In this document: in pieces, positions 47,818 through 61,577 of the stretch
Position numbering within the stretch: position 1 is the first letter of the stretch
How the letters are laid out: each line of letters starts with the position of its first letter
Assembly: GCF_000524195.1 (NCBI RefSeq)
Contig: NW_020170443.1
Location: 84,535 to 148,534 of the forward strand
Origin: Echinococcus granulosus
Taxonomy: Eukaryota; Platyhelminthes; Cestoda; Cyclophyllidea; Taeniidae
Direction of reading: 5' to 3'
Length of the DNA: 64,000 nt
Position numbers and translations under genes: made by a program
The notes under the pieces: model-generated
Told to the model about the DNA's origin: nothing
What the model saw: only the letters and a program-made list of their open reading frames with translations
Database searches by the model: none

Positions 47818-48543
47818 GTAGAGAACTTTACCGAAGTATACAAAATAATAAATTCCCATTTCGTGTTTTATAAGTCCGCGTAGGTACTTTTTATAAAATT
47901 CCGCAAAGACACTAGATTCAATAGTGTTGCAAAGTGTTTATGATAAGTACAGGGTCTAATTAGCACTGGGATCACCAAGAGTGAATCTGTAATTCACTTT
48001 ACACCTTCTAATTGTGTGCTCTTAATTTCATTAGTATGCAATCAAACCGTCGTTATGTGAGATTTTCTTGGGGTTCACTGATCACTAATAAATTAAAACT
48101 AAGGTTAATTAAATTCTTTTATGCGCACATAATTTTGCTCACCTTCAAAATGTTATTTTGTTATAATTTGTTACCACGTGAACCGCGTCAACTAAGCGTC
48201 CGCTTGTTTAGGGTGCCCAGCGTTCGTTGGATGTTTTGCTTTACTATTTACTTCTTTTAGTAGACACAGAAGGAACAGCTAAGCAGGAGTAATGTATTTC
48301 ATGCCCTATCTGTTTTGCATTTCATTGCTACTTGATTTTAATTCAAGCACTACATGAACGTTCCCACTTGCAATTTTTGCACTGAAGTGGTGAATATATT
48401 TTATTTTAACTAGCAAGAAGTCCTTATAGGAATGTGGCTAATTTGCTGTTTTTTAGATACCTCTAATCGCTTTTTTTCTTATCGATGAGACAGTAATGCA
48501 TGGAGTACATTTTCCTTCGAACTAGCGCTCTTGCATCGGAAGG

Positions 48544-49068
48544 ATGTCAAGGGAGGCGCCACCGCTTATGCGAAAGCTTCTGATCGGTCAGCTAGACAGG
48601 CTCCAGTATGGTTTTACTACCTCGAGCGAGGGGGCTTTGGTTCACAGTGTCCTATTTCTGCCCCGCCGCCAACTCCTATTCTCATTGGTTTGGCTTCAGG
48701 GGTACGCTGTTGAAGCTTCAAGGCCGCAGTCTCCTGCTTCCTCTTTCTTACTGGATGATGGCACTGGTTCGATTTTGGTCACAATCCGTCCAGACACGGA
48801 TCTACCTCCCGTCGGCACCTATGTTTCAGTTGTTGGAGAGCTCGAACGAGCATCCGTCAGTCCTCAGGATTCCCTTGCTGAACGCTCGCCCTCTTTGACC
48901 GCGTGGCGTTTGGCCGCTCGTACCGTCATGTGTCTCTCGCTTGCGGATAAGTGCTTTTCCGGCGACGACAATTCCGTCCAAAAACGTGCTCCCTCCTCGG
49001 CCTACGCTGAACTTGCCTGGCCGATGGAAGTTATGGACATGAGCCAGACATTTTTTACTCCTGTTTAG
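48544..49068 (+). CDS. RMI2: RMI2-like OB-fold protein (RecQ-mediated genome instability 2)
   Basis: This single uninterrupted frame of 174 codons starts at the first ATG. RMI2 is an OB-fold subunit that pairs with RMI1 in the BLM-TOP3A-RMI dissolvasome, which removes double Holliday junctions. The match to the family is ordered: PPLMRKLLIGQL (human PPLKVLAEQL), VWLQGYAVE (human VWMQGRVV), a LDDGTGSILV strand pair (human LRDPSGDFSV), PPVGTYVSVVGELE (human VPGKYVMVMGVVQ), and a C-terminal WPMEVMDM (human WELEVEDL). Length is slightly above the human 147 residues because of a loop with SPQDSLAERS. The recognition rests on these short motifs in a small, fast-evolving family, so it is probable rather than certain. 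It is intronless, unlike every other gene here, and convergent with the TOGARAM gene. Confidence 0.75.
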   Translation: MSREAPPLMRKLLIGQLDRLQYGFTTSSEGALVHSVLFLPRRQLLFSLVWLQGYAVEASRPQSPASSFLLDDGTGSILVTIRPDTDLPPVGTYVSVVGELERASVSPQDSLAERSPSLTAWRLAARTVMCLSLADKCFSGDDNSVQKRAPSSAYAELAWPMEVMDMSQTFFTPV

Positions 49069-50448
49069 TCTACCCTTATCGAAAAATTTATTCATATTTT
49101 TGTACATGCTTTTTTGTCTGGCTTAAGAATTCCGATTCTCTTTGTTCATACGAGAATTTTTCTATTCTTCCGAAGCAGTGGACTTAAAAGCTTATTCCTT
49201 TAAAAAAAGTTTATAGAAGACATCGTGGGACGATTGCAATTTCAACTTGTAGTGCGTTGGAAGACGAGTTGGGTTCTGTTTAAGAGCTTGCCAGTTGCTG
49301 AGAAAAGTGCTTTCAAGAAAGTGAAACTCTATCCTCCACGTCGTAGCGCACACTTCCGTTTCTTGAGATGGAGGGTTGATTGGTTTGTCTCCAGCATGGC
49401 AGCTCTGAAGCACGGCGTGGCCATTCGTGTCCTCCTAAGTTTGAATTTTAATGAATAAATAGGTTGCCGCAAGATACCGCGCAGCTAGTGACTGACATCA
49501 GTGACCGAGGCAACTTTTTATCCTCACTACGATGCGATAAGCCCCTGTGAGAAGGCCCAAACTGGATGCATGTTTCTGCCAGAGTATGCATTGATAACAA
49601 AGGAGGTGTGGCTCTTTTCGCATCAGTAGTTGTTCTCTTAACACAAGTACTGGAATACAGGAGTCAGCCAATCAGTTGGTTAGCAGGTGATGGCGATATG
49701 ACGTTCCGTTTGGTCTCCGTGATGCTCAAGCGGAGGCAAGAGGCAAGGTGTTGACGTGGAGTCTGGACGAGTTGGCCGCCGGAAGATGGATCAGGTGACG
49801 AGGATGGTGAGCCGTCTAGAGACCTCCCAGACTGCCGGCACTGCATCCACGATTTTGCAATGACGCGTCTACCTGTTCACTCGCCGCCATTGTTCGTGGA
49901 CAAATGGCCGAGACTACGCTAGTCGGAGGCTCTCCCAGACCCTGTTAAACAGTACCGCTTTAGAGGTGCTGTTATTTCATTTCATGCTCATCGCTTGAGC
50001 TGAAGTTTGTTACAGTATAAGTGACTAACTTATCACGGGCAGTTCATCAATTTGAGGTTTACTTCAACCAATCCTTCCTGAGCTTTCGCCCTCGCTATTT
50101 TCCATAGCAATGATAGAAACTGCCAGGAATTAGTCACTATGTTCGAGTTTTCTTACTTTCCATGATTCTATTTTAAAGGAAATGTCCCTCAATGGTGATT
50201 AATGGGAGTGCATGGATACATTAAACTGTTATTCCATAAGTTTATATATCACTATTTTCTATTACGACAAAAAACGATCGCTGGTTTTTCCAAGTAGATA
50301 ATGATATTCCAGAGCCTTGGCAGTGCATTTAGAGTTACGCCTTTCTTCCCTCTCGGGCTAGGATGTCCCTCTATTACTAATCTTTTTAGAGCAATTTTTC
50401 ACAAATCTAATAAATAAGGAAACTAAAAACGGATTATTCACACAAGCC
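49069..50448. other. convergent spacer between RMI2 and the TOGARAM gene
   Basis: No supported gene. Frames such as 49225-49458 and 49566-49754 (plus) lack motifs. Both neighbours end towards this interval, so it should hold their 3' UTRs and poly(A) sites. Confidence 0.4.
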
Positions 50449-53400
50449 TTAAGTCGAAAAGTTGAATCTGTCAATAACCTTGGCGTGCAAATAGTCGGTC
50501 GCTTCACGGACGGCCCGTAGCATCTGTCCGGAGAGATAACGCGTCAGCGTTCGCTCGAAATCGGGGCTCTGTTGTAGAGTAGCAAGAATACGACGGCCGT
50601 AGTACCTGAATGTCACAGAAGGCGCCAAGTAAGGTTAATGCGTCAACTTTGGAGGTGGCACCACCGAATTTGTTTACTCCTTTACTACTGTCAAAGTGAA
50701 AGTAGAACTGTTTGACCTCTGCATAAAGTGGCGTTATGGCTTGTTAACGGTGTACTCCACAAGCTAGTCATGCTATTCATGCGCTCTAGTGATTTTTAAA
50801 TAAACTCGGGTATTGCAGAGAAGATTAACGGGTGAGGAAAAAACTAGGAAATTGTTGTATTTATGTCTAAAGTCCATTGGCTAAAATTGGGTTTGACTCC
50901 CAACTGCCGTGGTGCATCTAATTAGCGCCGACATATTGAAGCCAAGTCTGATACAAATAGAAAGTGGTTAATTTGTTTTTTTTTTATTTTGAATAAATGC
51001 TGTTGATAATGACTTACAACAGAATAGGAGTGCTTTTATGAAATGATCTAGATGTCACTCGGGTGGGTTTATTCACTGTTAAACCTTTATTAACTTCCTG
51101 TCGAATCAAAGTCAAACTCAAGCATGTTTTCGGTCAACCAAACCTTTTTCTCTCTTAATGAATTTCCATTCCTTTTTCTAAGTTGCAACCTCAATGGAAC
51201 AATTTGACGAAGAAGTCAATTCCAGACAACCAGAATGGATAGTGTCATGAGTTTGTGGCTTACCGAGTCTCCTGATTGCTGTCTAGAAGGAACTTTCCCA
51301 ATGCCACAATCACGCGTTCAGTAATGGCCTGAGAAGAAGCGCTGCTGACACCGGTGGCAGAGGCGTTGAGGCTCGGAGTGGAGGCTGCGCCACCGCACAC
51401 CGTGGTCATGGAGCCCCAGGAGGAGAGGTTCCCGCGCTGATTGGCGGCTTGCAGAACCCGACTAGGGCCCAGACTTTCGATGAGGTAACTCGCCTGGATG
51501 GCGCACTGCCGTCGCACTGCTGCGTTCTTGTGACTGTTTCGAGGCAAAGCAAATTGACAAGTTTTTCCCCATCCCAATTCCACACTCCGTGTGGCAGAGC
51601 TTCAAGTTGAAATCCTGCTTTGTAAAGCTATTTTGGGTTCATACGTTGCATAAGTATCAAGACAAAGTGACTTTATTGCTTAGATTACAAGTTCAGTAAA
51701 TCTATGGTAGGTGGAATTTCTTCCATTGGGACAGAACAAATTGCACCAGTTTGGATGCGCTCTTGTGCTGCATTCCTTAAAGCAAAGAATGCATTGCATC
51801 ACCAATGTTAAAAAAGTACCCAACTGACACCAAAGAGCGTTTATCAAGGGACATCCAGATTTTTGAAAAGACCACAATGACAATATGGACGTGGTAATTA
51901 TAGTCCAGCAAATTGTTAATCGGCTGTATGTTTTGACAATTTTTTACCGAGTCATGTTTAAGTAAAGAACGAAGTGGTTTCCATTCTAAACAGTTTTGAA
52001 AGGGTTAGGGGTTTTGAAACCTGCGAAGATTATACCACAGAAAGTGGTTCCACTTTATTGAGGGATTGAATTTCAGCTTTCCATTCTAACGGCAATGGTG
52101 ATGCACTGGTTCTACGAGAGGAGAATCGGTCTCCAGAGTATGCTAATAATTGCTAAGAGGAGATTGTGTTCTGCCACGGGATGGTATTTCCCACCATCGT
52201 ACGTTACGTGTAAGCTTTCATGTAGTAGCCCTCCTTCATCGGTCACTCAAACGCCTAATTGACGCCATCCGAAATTCAAGGGACCATGAATTGGGAGCAT
52301 GGCCAAATCCAGCATTCACATTTTTGCTTTTTACACGACCAGGTAATGCCTGTTCATCTATTTTTGTCAACTGATTACAGACGACTAGGGGTCCTTCCAT
52401 TCGGACAGTTTAAGAACTTTGTAGATCTGGAGGCTAGTTATTAGGCGATGAATTTGTGCGCCCTAATCACTAAATGTCAGTGTTGCAATGATATTCCTCC
52501 TTAGGGAAATTCACAAGTTTTTCAGTCATTCTTATTCCAGAATAGATCAAAATCCTAAACTCTGCATGCATTAATCTTTGATTCCGTCCAAAAAAGTCCA
52601 CCATGGAAAAATCGAATCAGATTGTAGCAAAATAATTAGTAGAATGCAACAAAACCGAGCATCTCAATGTTTAAGGTTTTCCAATTACTAGTGGAACCAC
52701 CTTTCCTGTGGTGCGCTTATAAAGTCTTCCAGTGAGGTTCAAAACGGAGGACATACCCCAATCCATGCTGGAAGAGAGCAATAAGGGCTCTGTTGGGATT
52801 GACAGACCGGACGAGATCGCTAAGTGCAATTGCAACCTCCCCACGCAAAAAGGCTGCCGAGGCCTCGCCCGTCTTGGCAAGAAGCACACGCACGCAGGTG
52901 TCCACGTGGGGGTCGAGAAGGCGACCCAGACCACGGAAGAGGTCAGCTATCGTCTTCACGGCTTGTCTGGATACCTGTAGGGAGTGGGAGCACTTTAATA
53001 GTTTTGGTTCTTTAAAATAAGCATTATCATTCCTTTGGCTTCTTATTCTCTTCTAACACGGCGTTCTTTCAAGAAATTGTTAGTACTGAAGGGAATGCAT
53101 ACCATGCCACTTCATTCAGTGTCGGAAGCTGGTAGTTAGTTGAGTAAAAGACAATGTTCAAATTCGATAGACTTTGAACAATTGCAAATAGTCTAAGGAG
53201 ACCATTGCAACAAGGGTGTCAGGAATGTTGTTGTCTAGTAAAAAATGTTATTGGAAAAAAGTATTAAAGATGCTTGGTTGGCACTTTGAATGGCCTGGGA
53301 TTTGGATGAATACACTCACATAATGGCTTATTGAAGTTGTCATAGTAACGCAGAATAGACTATGGATGTGCGGTTAACGTAGCATTTAGCAAAAAAGTTG

Positions 53401-56400
53401 TGTTTTTCCATCTTTGAGTGGTATCTTGTGGGTTCATTGGAATTCATACAATGAGTAGACAGTCAAATAACAGAAGGGATGGCCATAAAACTCAAGGTTT
53501 ATTTAGATTTACATTCCGTTCCATCAGAAGCACATCCCCTTCCATTTCCAAAGTCATTAGCTCATACGACAATGGAAGAAAGTGCTGTGTAGGCAAAGAA
53601 AACAAGGGATACATTATTGTCATTTCATCTTTGAGGATACTGTGAATCTATAAGCAGAACTCGAAGTACCTGGGAGCGGAGATTTCTGCATTCAGAGGTA
53701 ACAACGTGAATGATCGCGGAATAGGTATCGGGAGAATTGGAAAAGGCTGTGGGGTGCTTCAGGGCCAGTGTAGAGAGGCTCAGAAGACCGTCGACTTTGT
53801 CCTCCCAGTCCGTGGACTCGATTTGATTGAGGGCTGAGGTGACATCTCGACACTTGCCTGAGTCATTCATGGAGGGGTGATTTTGGGAGAGGCGTGAGAG
53901 AGTGGCTTCTCTGGAGGCGCTGTCAGGACTCTGCTGGCGAATGGTCCTAAAAATATTAAGACGCACTCATCAGTGGTCGAGGCTTACGACTCATCTGCCA
54001 AACGAAAGTGTGAATAAGGTACTGAGCGCGGTTTGTCAATCTTGTATTTAAAACATGGCTTGATGAAAGGTCGCCAGATATAAGAATATGTAGGAAATGA
54101 CAACCATATCCCTTGTTACGGTGGTGCTCCATAACTCCTGAGTTTGGGACAGTTAAAAATAGGATTCACTAAAAGAATGTGGCGAGTAGCTGCACCTGCG
54201 CTGAAGGCTTCCATCGCGAGGACCAGTGGGTGGTCGTCTGGTAGGGACCCCATGTGGTGGCCTTTGCAATGACGGCGTCCGCGTGGGTGTCTGAGGTCCG
54301 TTTCTTGCTGAGTCTAGATCTCCAAAATCTCCCCTCCTCTCCCGTTGCAAAGCTGCAGTGTAGACGTCAAAGGACCGAGGTTACTAACTAGCAAATGCTC
54401 ACATTCTGGACCGCATTGTCGTACAGCAACATAATTAATCTAAGTTGAATTCGTCTTCTGTTAGAGAAGGTTACGTGTCACTAGTATAATGTATTCATTC
54501 TACTTGTTTATCCTTGCAAATGCAAAAGAACGCGTTTGTGTTAATAACCTTTATTGTGAGATACCCTCTTAATGTTGCGACTTACTGAATCAGAAACACT
54601 CCCAAGTAATTTCAAACGATAACGAAAGAGTTCGTTCAATGGAGCGTGTCCGGCCGTAAAGTGGGTCCAATATTATTTGGTACAATGGCAATTTTTTGAT
54701 AAAGACGCTCATAAAGAGAAAGGTACTACTCTCTTGCACCATTTGTATGGAAAAGTGGATGCAAATCTCAAATTCATCTCTGTCATCAAGTTCCCTCACC
54801 TTGGGAATAAAGTTTAATCAAATGAGTGGAGAAAGGGTTGCTTAAGCGATCCCACTCATATGTCAGACACAGGAGGCCTGAATTACTCTTTTCACAATCC
54901 AATTAGGAGAAGAAGCTATAGAATGGAACAAAAGCACTTGTGAAGACCATTTTAATCTACCGGATCTAGTACGGCATTGAATGCGATAGGACGCGCATCG
55001 GAGACATGAGCAGAAACACTCGAACGCTCCTTCTGGCCATGTGACCCAGTATTTTGAAAAGAATATTTGTTATTATGAGACGCAAAGAAAGTAGAGAAGT
55101 ATGCACAATTTGTTCTATTACATCTGCAGCACTAAAGTATTTCAGGGTACACATGCTAACAGTATTAAAAAGCAGACATAAAGCCAGGAAGTCTACATCG
55201 AAGTGTCCATTTTATTGAAAAGGTTCTAGCACTGTGGAATGATCTTTACGACTTGGATAAAAGAACGAGAAATAAAACATTTGACAAACATCATAGTTCT
55301 CAGTGGAATAGGAATGCCTAAAACTTGCTTTCATATGAAGGAGCCGATGAAACGCATTAAGAAGCCACCGAAAACATGTTACTCCGGTTTTATACAAAGC
55401 TAATAAATAATGAGCGCCCTTTAATCTCAAACTTCACTGAACCATGTCAGGCACATTTTGAGCCTCCTCCATTGTTTTGCGTTCCGCGATAGAGAATCAG
55501 AGAAGTTTCACGAATCAAATATTTTCCTCACAGAAGGAAGACATCTTAAGGACTTATTAGGATTCCCAATTCACTAGTAACACAGATGTGGCTAAGGCTT
55601 CATTCTTCCATCCAGGTTGAAAGATTAGTCAACCAATAATACTTTACACTTACAGGCAGATTTCACATTGTCACCTTGCCTAGAGCGACTTGACCTCCGA
55701 CCAAATCCTCGTGGCGCGTGACCTTCAATGCCTGTCCTCAGGGTGTTGTCATCATCCTAGAATTACGTTGAAATTCAAAACTGATGTTTTGTATGTGTAC
55801 GAAATGGCGCATGCACAAATCTGGCTAGTTTTTCTTACCACCCAGATGGTTTCACTGTCAAGCATGTGTAAAGTTTACTCAATTGTAAACAATTTCATGT
55901 CAACTTCTACTAGTCGGTCGCATTTCGTGAGACCACAGATCTGTACTACAACAATAAGTGATACAAAATCCCCTATTTGTCATAACCAGCCTTACTGACA
56001 TTTAAATTCAAAAGTAGATGAAGTCATACATCAGATTCTGGCGAGCTAGATGGCTCTGCTTTTCGTCCGGATTCATTAGTCGCGTTATAATCATCACCGT
56101 TGTCATTTCGGCCATCGGCGTCGCTTCCATCATGTTTGATTGAAGTTCTGCTAAAATCTCCTAAGGGCGTACGATAGTTAAAATGTGAAACCCGAAAAGT
56201 GGGACATAAAGTAAGGGCAATCAAGGACGTACCAAACGGATGCATACTCCTGCCAACAATGTCAACTTGAGGATATTGGAAAGCACAATCTGGACTGGGG
56301 AGCATCATATTTTTGGCCAGTTCATGTTGACCTGCAACAGACAGCAATTAAATGGTCATTTGGTTTGTTTTCAGTCAGCTACTATCAGGTTGACCCTTCC

Positions 56401-59400
56401 ATTACCTAACCTTTGATTTTCAATTAAGAATGTGCGGACAAACTTAGTCTTGAGTGCGAGGCACGAAATTGGATAAATCTGTTGACATTCAGTTTAAGCA
56501 ATCTAGATTGAAAGCTTTCATGGAAGCAGGAACTCTGAATTGGTAGTAAAGCCTAATGGGGTTACTATTCAAGCCTTATTTGAGCGGGAAGAAAGTGTTC
56601 TCACAAGGTGGAGAGTTGCATGAAGCAAATGAGCCAACGTAAACACATTATAAAAAGTTTTCTCAAAGCCCACAGTCTTCCTTAGTTGTCATGAGGTTAA
56701 CGAACAGCAGTAATTTCACATTTATTTGACAAAATTATCAATTAAGTCTTGATAAAGCCAATTCCAAAAATTGGGGCCCATCCGCTTGAGGTTAAGGCGC
56801 TACTTTTATGCAATTCAGCGTCAATATGTTACAGTCGGCGTGTACAAGTGGCAAAACTGAAACGGAAAGAGGTTTTTGCCCAAAAATTCCCCCCTCCCCC
56901 ACACTTTCCATCTTTTGCATCTTGGACCACTTCCTGTCGCGTGTGCAAAAGGCATAAGCCAACTGCCCAAGCCTTACAAATATTTTTCTTCCGTTGCACG
57001 TTCATTGTTTCAAGCACTAAGATGGTCAAACCACGTATTCTGTAACATTCCACTATTTTGTGCTACAAGCTAACATTTGGCCTTGATAAAAATTCCAAAG
57101 CACGGTTCCAGCAGCGTCAAAAATATTACCTATTCAAAAACGTCAAAGTAGGTGTCATAGGTGCAATAAACGACAGGAAGAAAGTAATCTCCCGCCCCCA
57201 CAATTTGTCTTTGCTTGATGAAGGAATGCCGCCTTACTGTTTTGTTCAACACCGAAACCGGATTTTTATTCAGCAATATTGGGGGGATAGAGATGATATT
57301 GCAGTGTAATATCTAAAAACAAATAATGGAAAAGTCGCTGTCGTTTAGATGCTATAACTGTGCAGCACCAGAATGACCTAATAACCACCTAAATTTAAAG
57401 TTCATTTTGTCCTCCAACGAGGCGGATTGGAACATTTTATTCACCCCTTTTTCTCCTTAACTTTCCCTGGTGACAAAGAAAGCTAGCTTTAAGACCAAAG
57501 AAACTTATAGCGCTTATTATAGGCAGAAAATTTTGTTAGGAATGCACAATTAGTACTCGTTGCTGGTCGGTGAATTGGGTGTTCAAAGAGAGCATTTTAA
57601 TGACACTCACCCCGCAGTGGTCCTGCATGCAAAGTATGGCAGTCGGTGGGTGAGTTGGAAATCTTGCCGCAACTGGGGGATTGATCGAATTTGGGACTCT
57701 GATGGTGCTGAGGCAAACCGGCTCGACTTGTCGATAGAGAAGAGGGTATGCTGGGTGGTGTGAGAAAGCATGGATTGCTTCCACAATTGAGTCTAAAGAG
57801 AAATTTTTTTTCGCGATCAAGTAAGGACAAAGTGATACGCAATCCAGTACTAGTGTAAAAACATTTACCTGCTACTGCCTTACACAAGTATCATAATTTC
57901 CTCAAAAATTTGCGCCAAAATCTAAATACTTTCACATATCAGTGGCGTTATTGTCACTATGACTCATTTTGACGGATACTTTCATATTTATTTAAGCTTG
58001 CTGTAAAGCGGTAAGTTTGATCTTTTGTTAGATTAAATGAAACCATGAATATGTAAAGACCAACTGTTACTGACAAGTAAAAGGCTATCGGTTGTCATAG
58101 TTACGGTTATTTGTTCTTAGAGTTGTTCGCAGCTGTAGGCCTCACTTTTATGGCGCATCACAAGCACTGTTGGCCCTCAAACATCTTTTGGAGAGGCTCA
58201 ATTCAAAGAAAGATAATCAAAGACTACGTTATGCCACCGAGTATTCTTCCCTAGAGTTCACCTTCTACAAAACTAGGCCGAATTACAATGTTTTGTATAA
58301 TGCGTGCTATTTTGGTTGGTAAGATCGTACCGATTAAATGATGGTGGGTGTTAGGGGAGATCGTATCCAATTGATCACTGAGTTGTAAATTTGTTAAATC
58401 AAGATCTGTGTTCACTCGAAGAGACCGCCTTTGAGAGGATTTTCTGCGAGTGCGAGAGGCCTGTTTGAACCAATTGAACATATTACAAATGAGGAGCGAA
58501 AGGGATGTCAAATTATTACTAGTGGTTCCTTTCAAGCCTAGTCAATGTATTCATTAAATCAGTAATAACCAACTTAAAAAGAATACTCGTGTTTAACAAA
58601 AAACCTCCCCAAAACAAGATTCTAACAGAAGGTGTGGGATATGCGAAAGACCTAATTAATAATTTGTAACTAGAAGGGGCCCTTTCCTTTTCCTTATTCG
58701 ATTTTTGTTGACATTTGGTAGACGGACAAAATGTTAACAATGCAGTAACGAAATCAACAGAAGGTATTATTTACCTCTGAGGGCTCGATAGTCTTCATCA
58801 ACTTGCGATTTCCAACTACGCAGTTCTCAGATGTCGATGGGGAAATTGCGAGAGAGCTCGAGATTACCCTAGCCGATCCCGTACCACTGCCCTCATAGGC
58901 GACTCCCATCTGCGCCTCAGCGGCTGCTATTACAAGAAGGCAAGACAAGAGTCCACTTATTTGAAGTGGTGATAAGAGTGGGCTGAAAATGGAATCAGAT
59001 AACTTTGTTAGATGCAATTTTGGCTGAGGCTCAAGTCAAACTAAGTCATGCTTGTGGAAAAGATGCTAGTGTGTTCTGTTGCTACTAGTTAGTTCCTACT
59101 TCGTGGATCAATGGCAGCGTGGGAATGCAACCGCATGTATTAATGAAGTCTTGCATGAACGACGTCGAATACCGAGAGGAGACTTCAAGCAGAGCAACAC
59201 TATAGGGATGGGGCTCTCGTCCACTCGGCAGTAAGAAGGTTGAAGATAGACATGTATTTGTACGCTAGCGACTATACTGTTTGCGCTGATTTCTTTCCAC
59301 AGGGGTGGCAGCCATTAATGATATTTGGTGCATGCGCTATTGACTGCACGGTGAACATAATCATTCAGGAATATTTTCCAACTTTGGAACATTAACTCTT

Positions 59401-61577
59401 CTAAAAATTCCTACCAACTACCAGTCAAAGGAAGATAATAACTTTGTAGAACCCTATTTTCTGAACAGTATATATCTTTCCGGTTGGCTTATTTTTCCAA
59501 GTGAACTTAGCCACAGCAGCCAAAAGCAAGTATTTTAGAGCGTGATCCTTCCGGATTTTAAACAAGTTTGCTGATTTGTCGAGTGGGGAGTCAAAGTGCT
59601 CAAATCGAAAATAGAAAAAAAAACTTGAAGGGGTTTTTTGGGGTGGAGATTTGTGGCAAATGTAAGGCAAGATACTTGATTGTTCTGGTAGTAACCCCGC
59701 TAGCTAGTAATTTATTCGTCTAATTTAGCTACGGGCCAAAAACTAGAAAAATTAGTATCTAGCTACTTTTAGACCATAAACATTTTCCATCTGTTTTATC
59801 CTTTTCAACCTAATTAGTGTGCTATTGACAAGATTTGGCACAGGGAGTTACAATAAACTGGTAAGGAGAAGGCTTGTCACTTTGTGTGAATCTCTTATGG
59901 ATGCCGAAATGGCCTCGTCGAAAGGTGGAAAAACCGAGGTATGGTGCAGTTTTATCCACTGCGTTAACCTCTGTGAAGGATGATTGCGTTTGAAGGCTGG
60001 AGGTAAGTGAATGATGAACTTGCCTTGATTGTCTTTACAGTAGGAAGCACCAGAGAGGTTTAAACTGCGCCGTATCTCTGCACGACTGTCGAGGTCGAGA
60101 GACTGATACCCGGGGTTTTGGTTACTGACTGAACGTTGTGGGGACTGGAAAATAAATAGTTTGTGGCAAGCTAGGACAATAGGATACGTAGATGAGAGGG
60201 CAATTATGAAATGTCAACTGTCTAATCTTGTTGCGATGTCATCTCACTGGAAGCCACGCCTTGTTGTCATGCTTCAGGTAATGTAGTTGACGTAAAACCA
60301 TCAATACTCACCCGACCACTCGACCTGGGCTCATTAAAATTCCTATCCAGGGTGGCGTTTGCCGATTGCGAAAGATTGGGCAAAGAAATGGGGCAACGTC
60401 TCGAAGGTCCAGTGGCAGAACCGACCACCACCACACTTTCCCTGGGGTCCCAAGGCAGTCGCAAGTTTCCATGCATCCGGCCCGCACTTGGCTTACGACG
60501 TTCTGTTGGCATAGAAACGAGGCAAAATTTAAGACACAGGTCTATTCGATGGCACCTTGAAAACAGAGCGTATTACGTCAAAACACCGCCATATTTGTTA
60601 CCAATGCCCATTAAATAACTTTGCCGTTAGGTTGATAAGAATTCTCATTTAAAATCAGTAAATGCCAGTGATTTAACTCACAGTAAGCATTCAACCAATA
60701 ATGAAGACGACTTCAACTTCTGAACGAGGCATGTAAGTACTAGCATAGCCGAACAATTTTCCACCGACTAGTACATGTACCTGTGTTTTTTTTTTTATAA
60801 AATTGGCCTTTAGTCGCCGCTGGGACGCATGTACCACCAGAATAATGTTCCTCTTTGAGTTTCTAGAAGTTTTCAAGTTCTCTATTACTCACTCACCCCC
60901 AAATGATTGGCTGAGAGCAAGTCTAGATGCACTTCAAGTGCACTTATGACCGCTCTAAATCCAGAGTGAGTTAGTTGGGTCCATTAGCAGATCTCAGCAC
61001 TATAGTTACCATCTATTGATTATCGGGTTAGGGGGACGATAGGCTCCAGATCACTCCATCATGAATATCGCTTTAAGAAATCTCGAGGCAAGATCAAGCA
61101 GGAACACCCGAATATAGTGAGTGAAAACCGAAAATGTATACCTCAACGTCAACAAAAAAAATAGTCCAAGTGACGGGATTCGATGGATGTGTACATACAA
61201 TGATTACTGTATGCAAAAGTCAGTGTGACATTAAATAGGAAGCATTTTCAGTCAAGTAGAAACATACCACAGATGGAAGATGAGGACTCGCAATCGACCT
61301 GCCCCACAGCCGACATTTTGACGGTGGAGTCTAATCGAGGTGGACGAACAAGGCGAGATTGACTATTGAGAGAGGGTAGGGGACGTTGAAAGACAATAGA
61401 ACGCAAAGATGCCGCAGTATAGTGAATGGAAAGCTCCTCTTGCTCTCCCTCCTTCTCCTCCCTCTTGGCACTGTTGTTGCGATTTAGGATAGGCAACTGT
61501 GATTCAACACGGTAGATTAGAGCATCACTTTCTTGCTTTACTGCCACTGCCAGGCAATCGAGGGCTGCATTACGCAC
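50449..61577 (-). CDS. TOGARAM/crescerin-type TOG-array protein, 5' end missing
   Basis: Minus-strand exons supported by phase are 61577-61268, 60502-60312, 60144-60039, 58926-58775, 58460-58331, 56331-56233, 56160-56030, 54352-54196, 53946-53670, 52974-52757, 51533-51264 and 50605-50449. Segments at 57792-57611 and 55032-54961 may be further exons. The phase between 56030 and 54352 does not close, so at least one exon there is missing from this model. The last four exons encode a TOG domain very like TOG3 of human TOGARAM1: STDWEDKVDGL, CRNLRSQVSRQAV, ADLFRGLGRLLDPHVDT, VRRQCA and DSNQETRYYGRRIL. The family binds tubulin and acts in cilia. The first exon, VRNAALDCLAVAVKQ, looks like the end of an earlier TOG repeat. 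Exons between are Ser/Pro/Arg-rich linker. The protein ends about 45 residues after the YYGRR motif, so no TOG4 is present. An unusual Ser/Ala-rich loop of about 38 residues interrupts the TOG3 domain. No start codon is assigned, and upstream exons probably lie beyond 64000. Confidence 0.8.

Noticed and set aside
54961..55032. Definite TOGARAM exon (starting KERSSVSAHV)
   Set aside because: The splice sites are plausible and the start phase fits, but its phase-0 end does not fit the next exon. Left as possible.
57611..57792. Definite TOGARAM exon
   Set aside because: It has good acceptor and donor sites, but all three frames are open and its length does not fit the phases of the neighbouring exons, which join directly. 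Mentioned only as possible.
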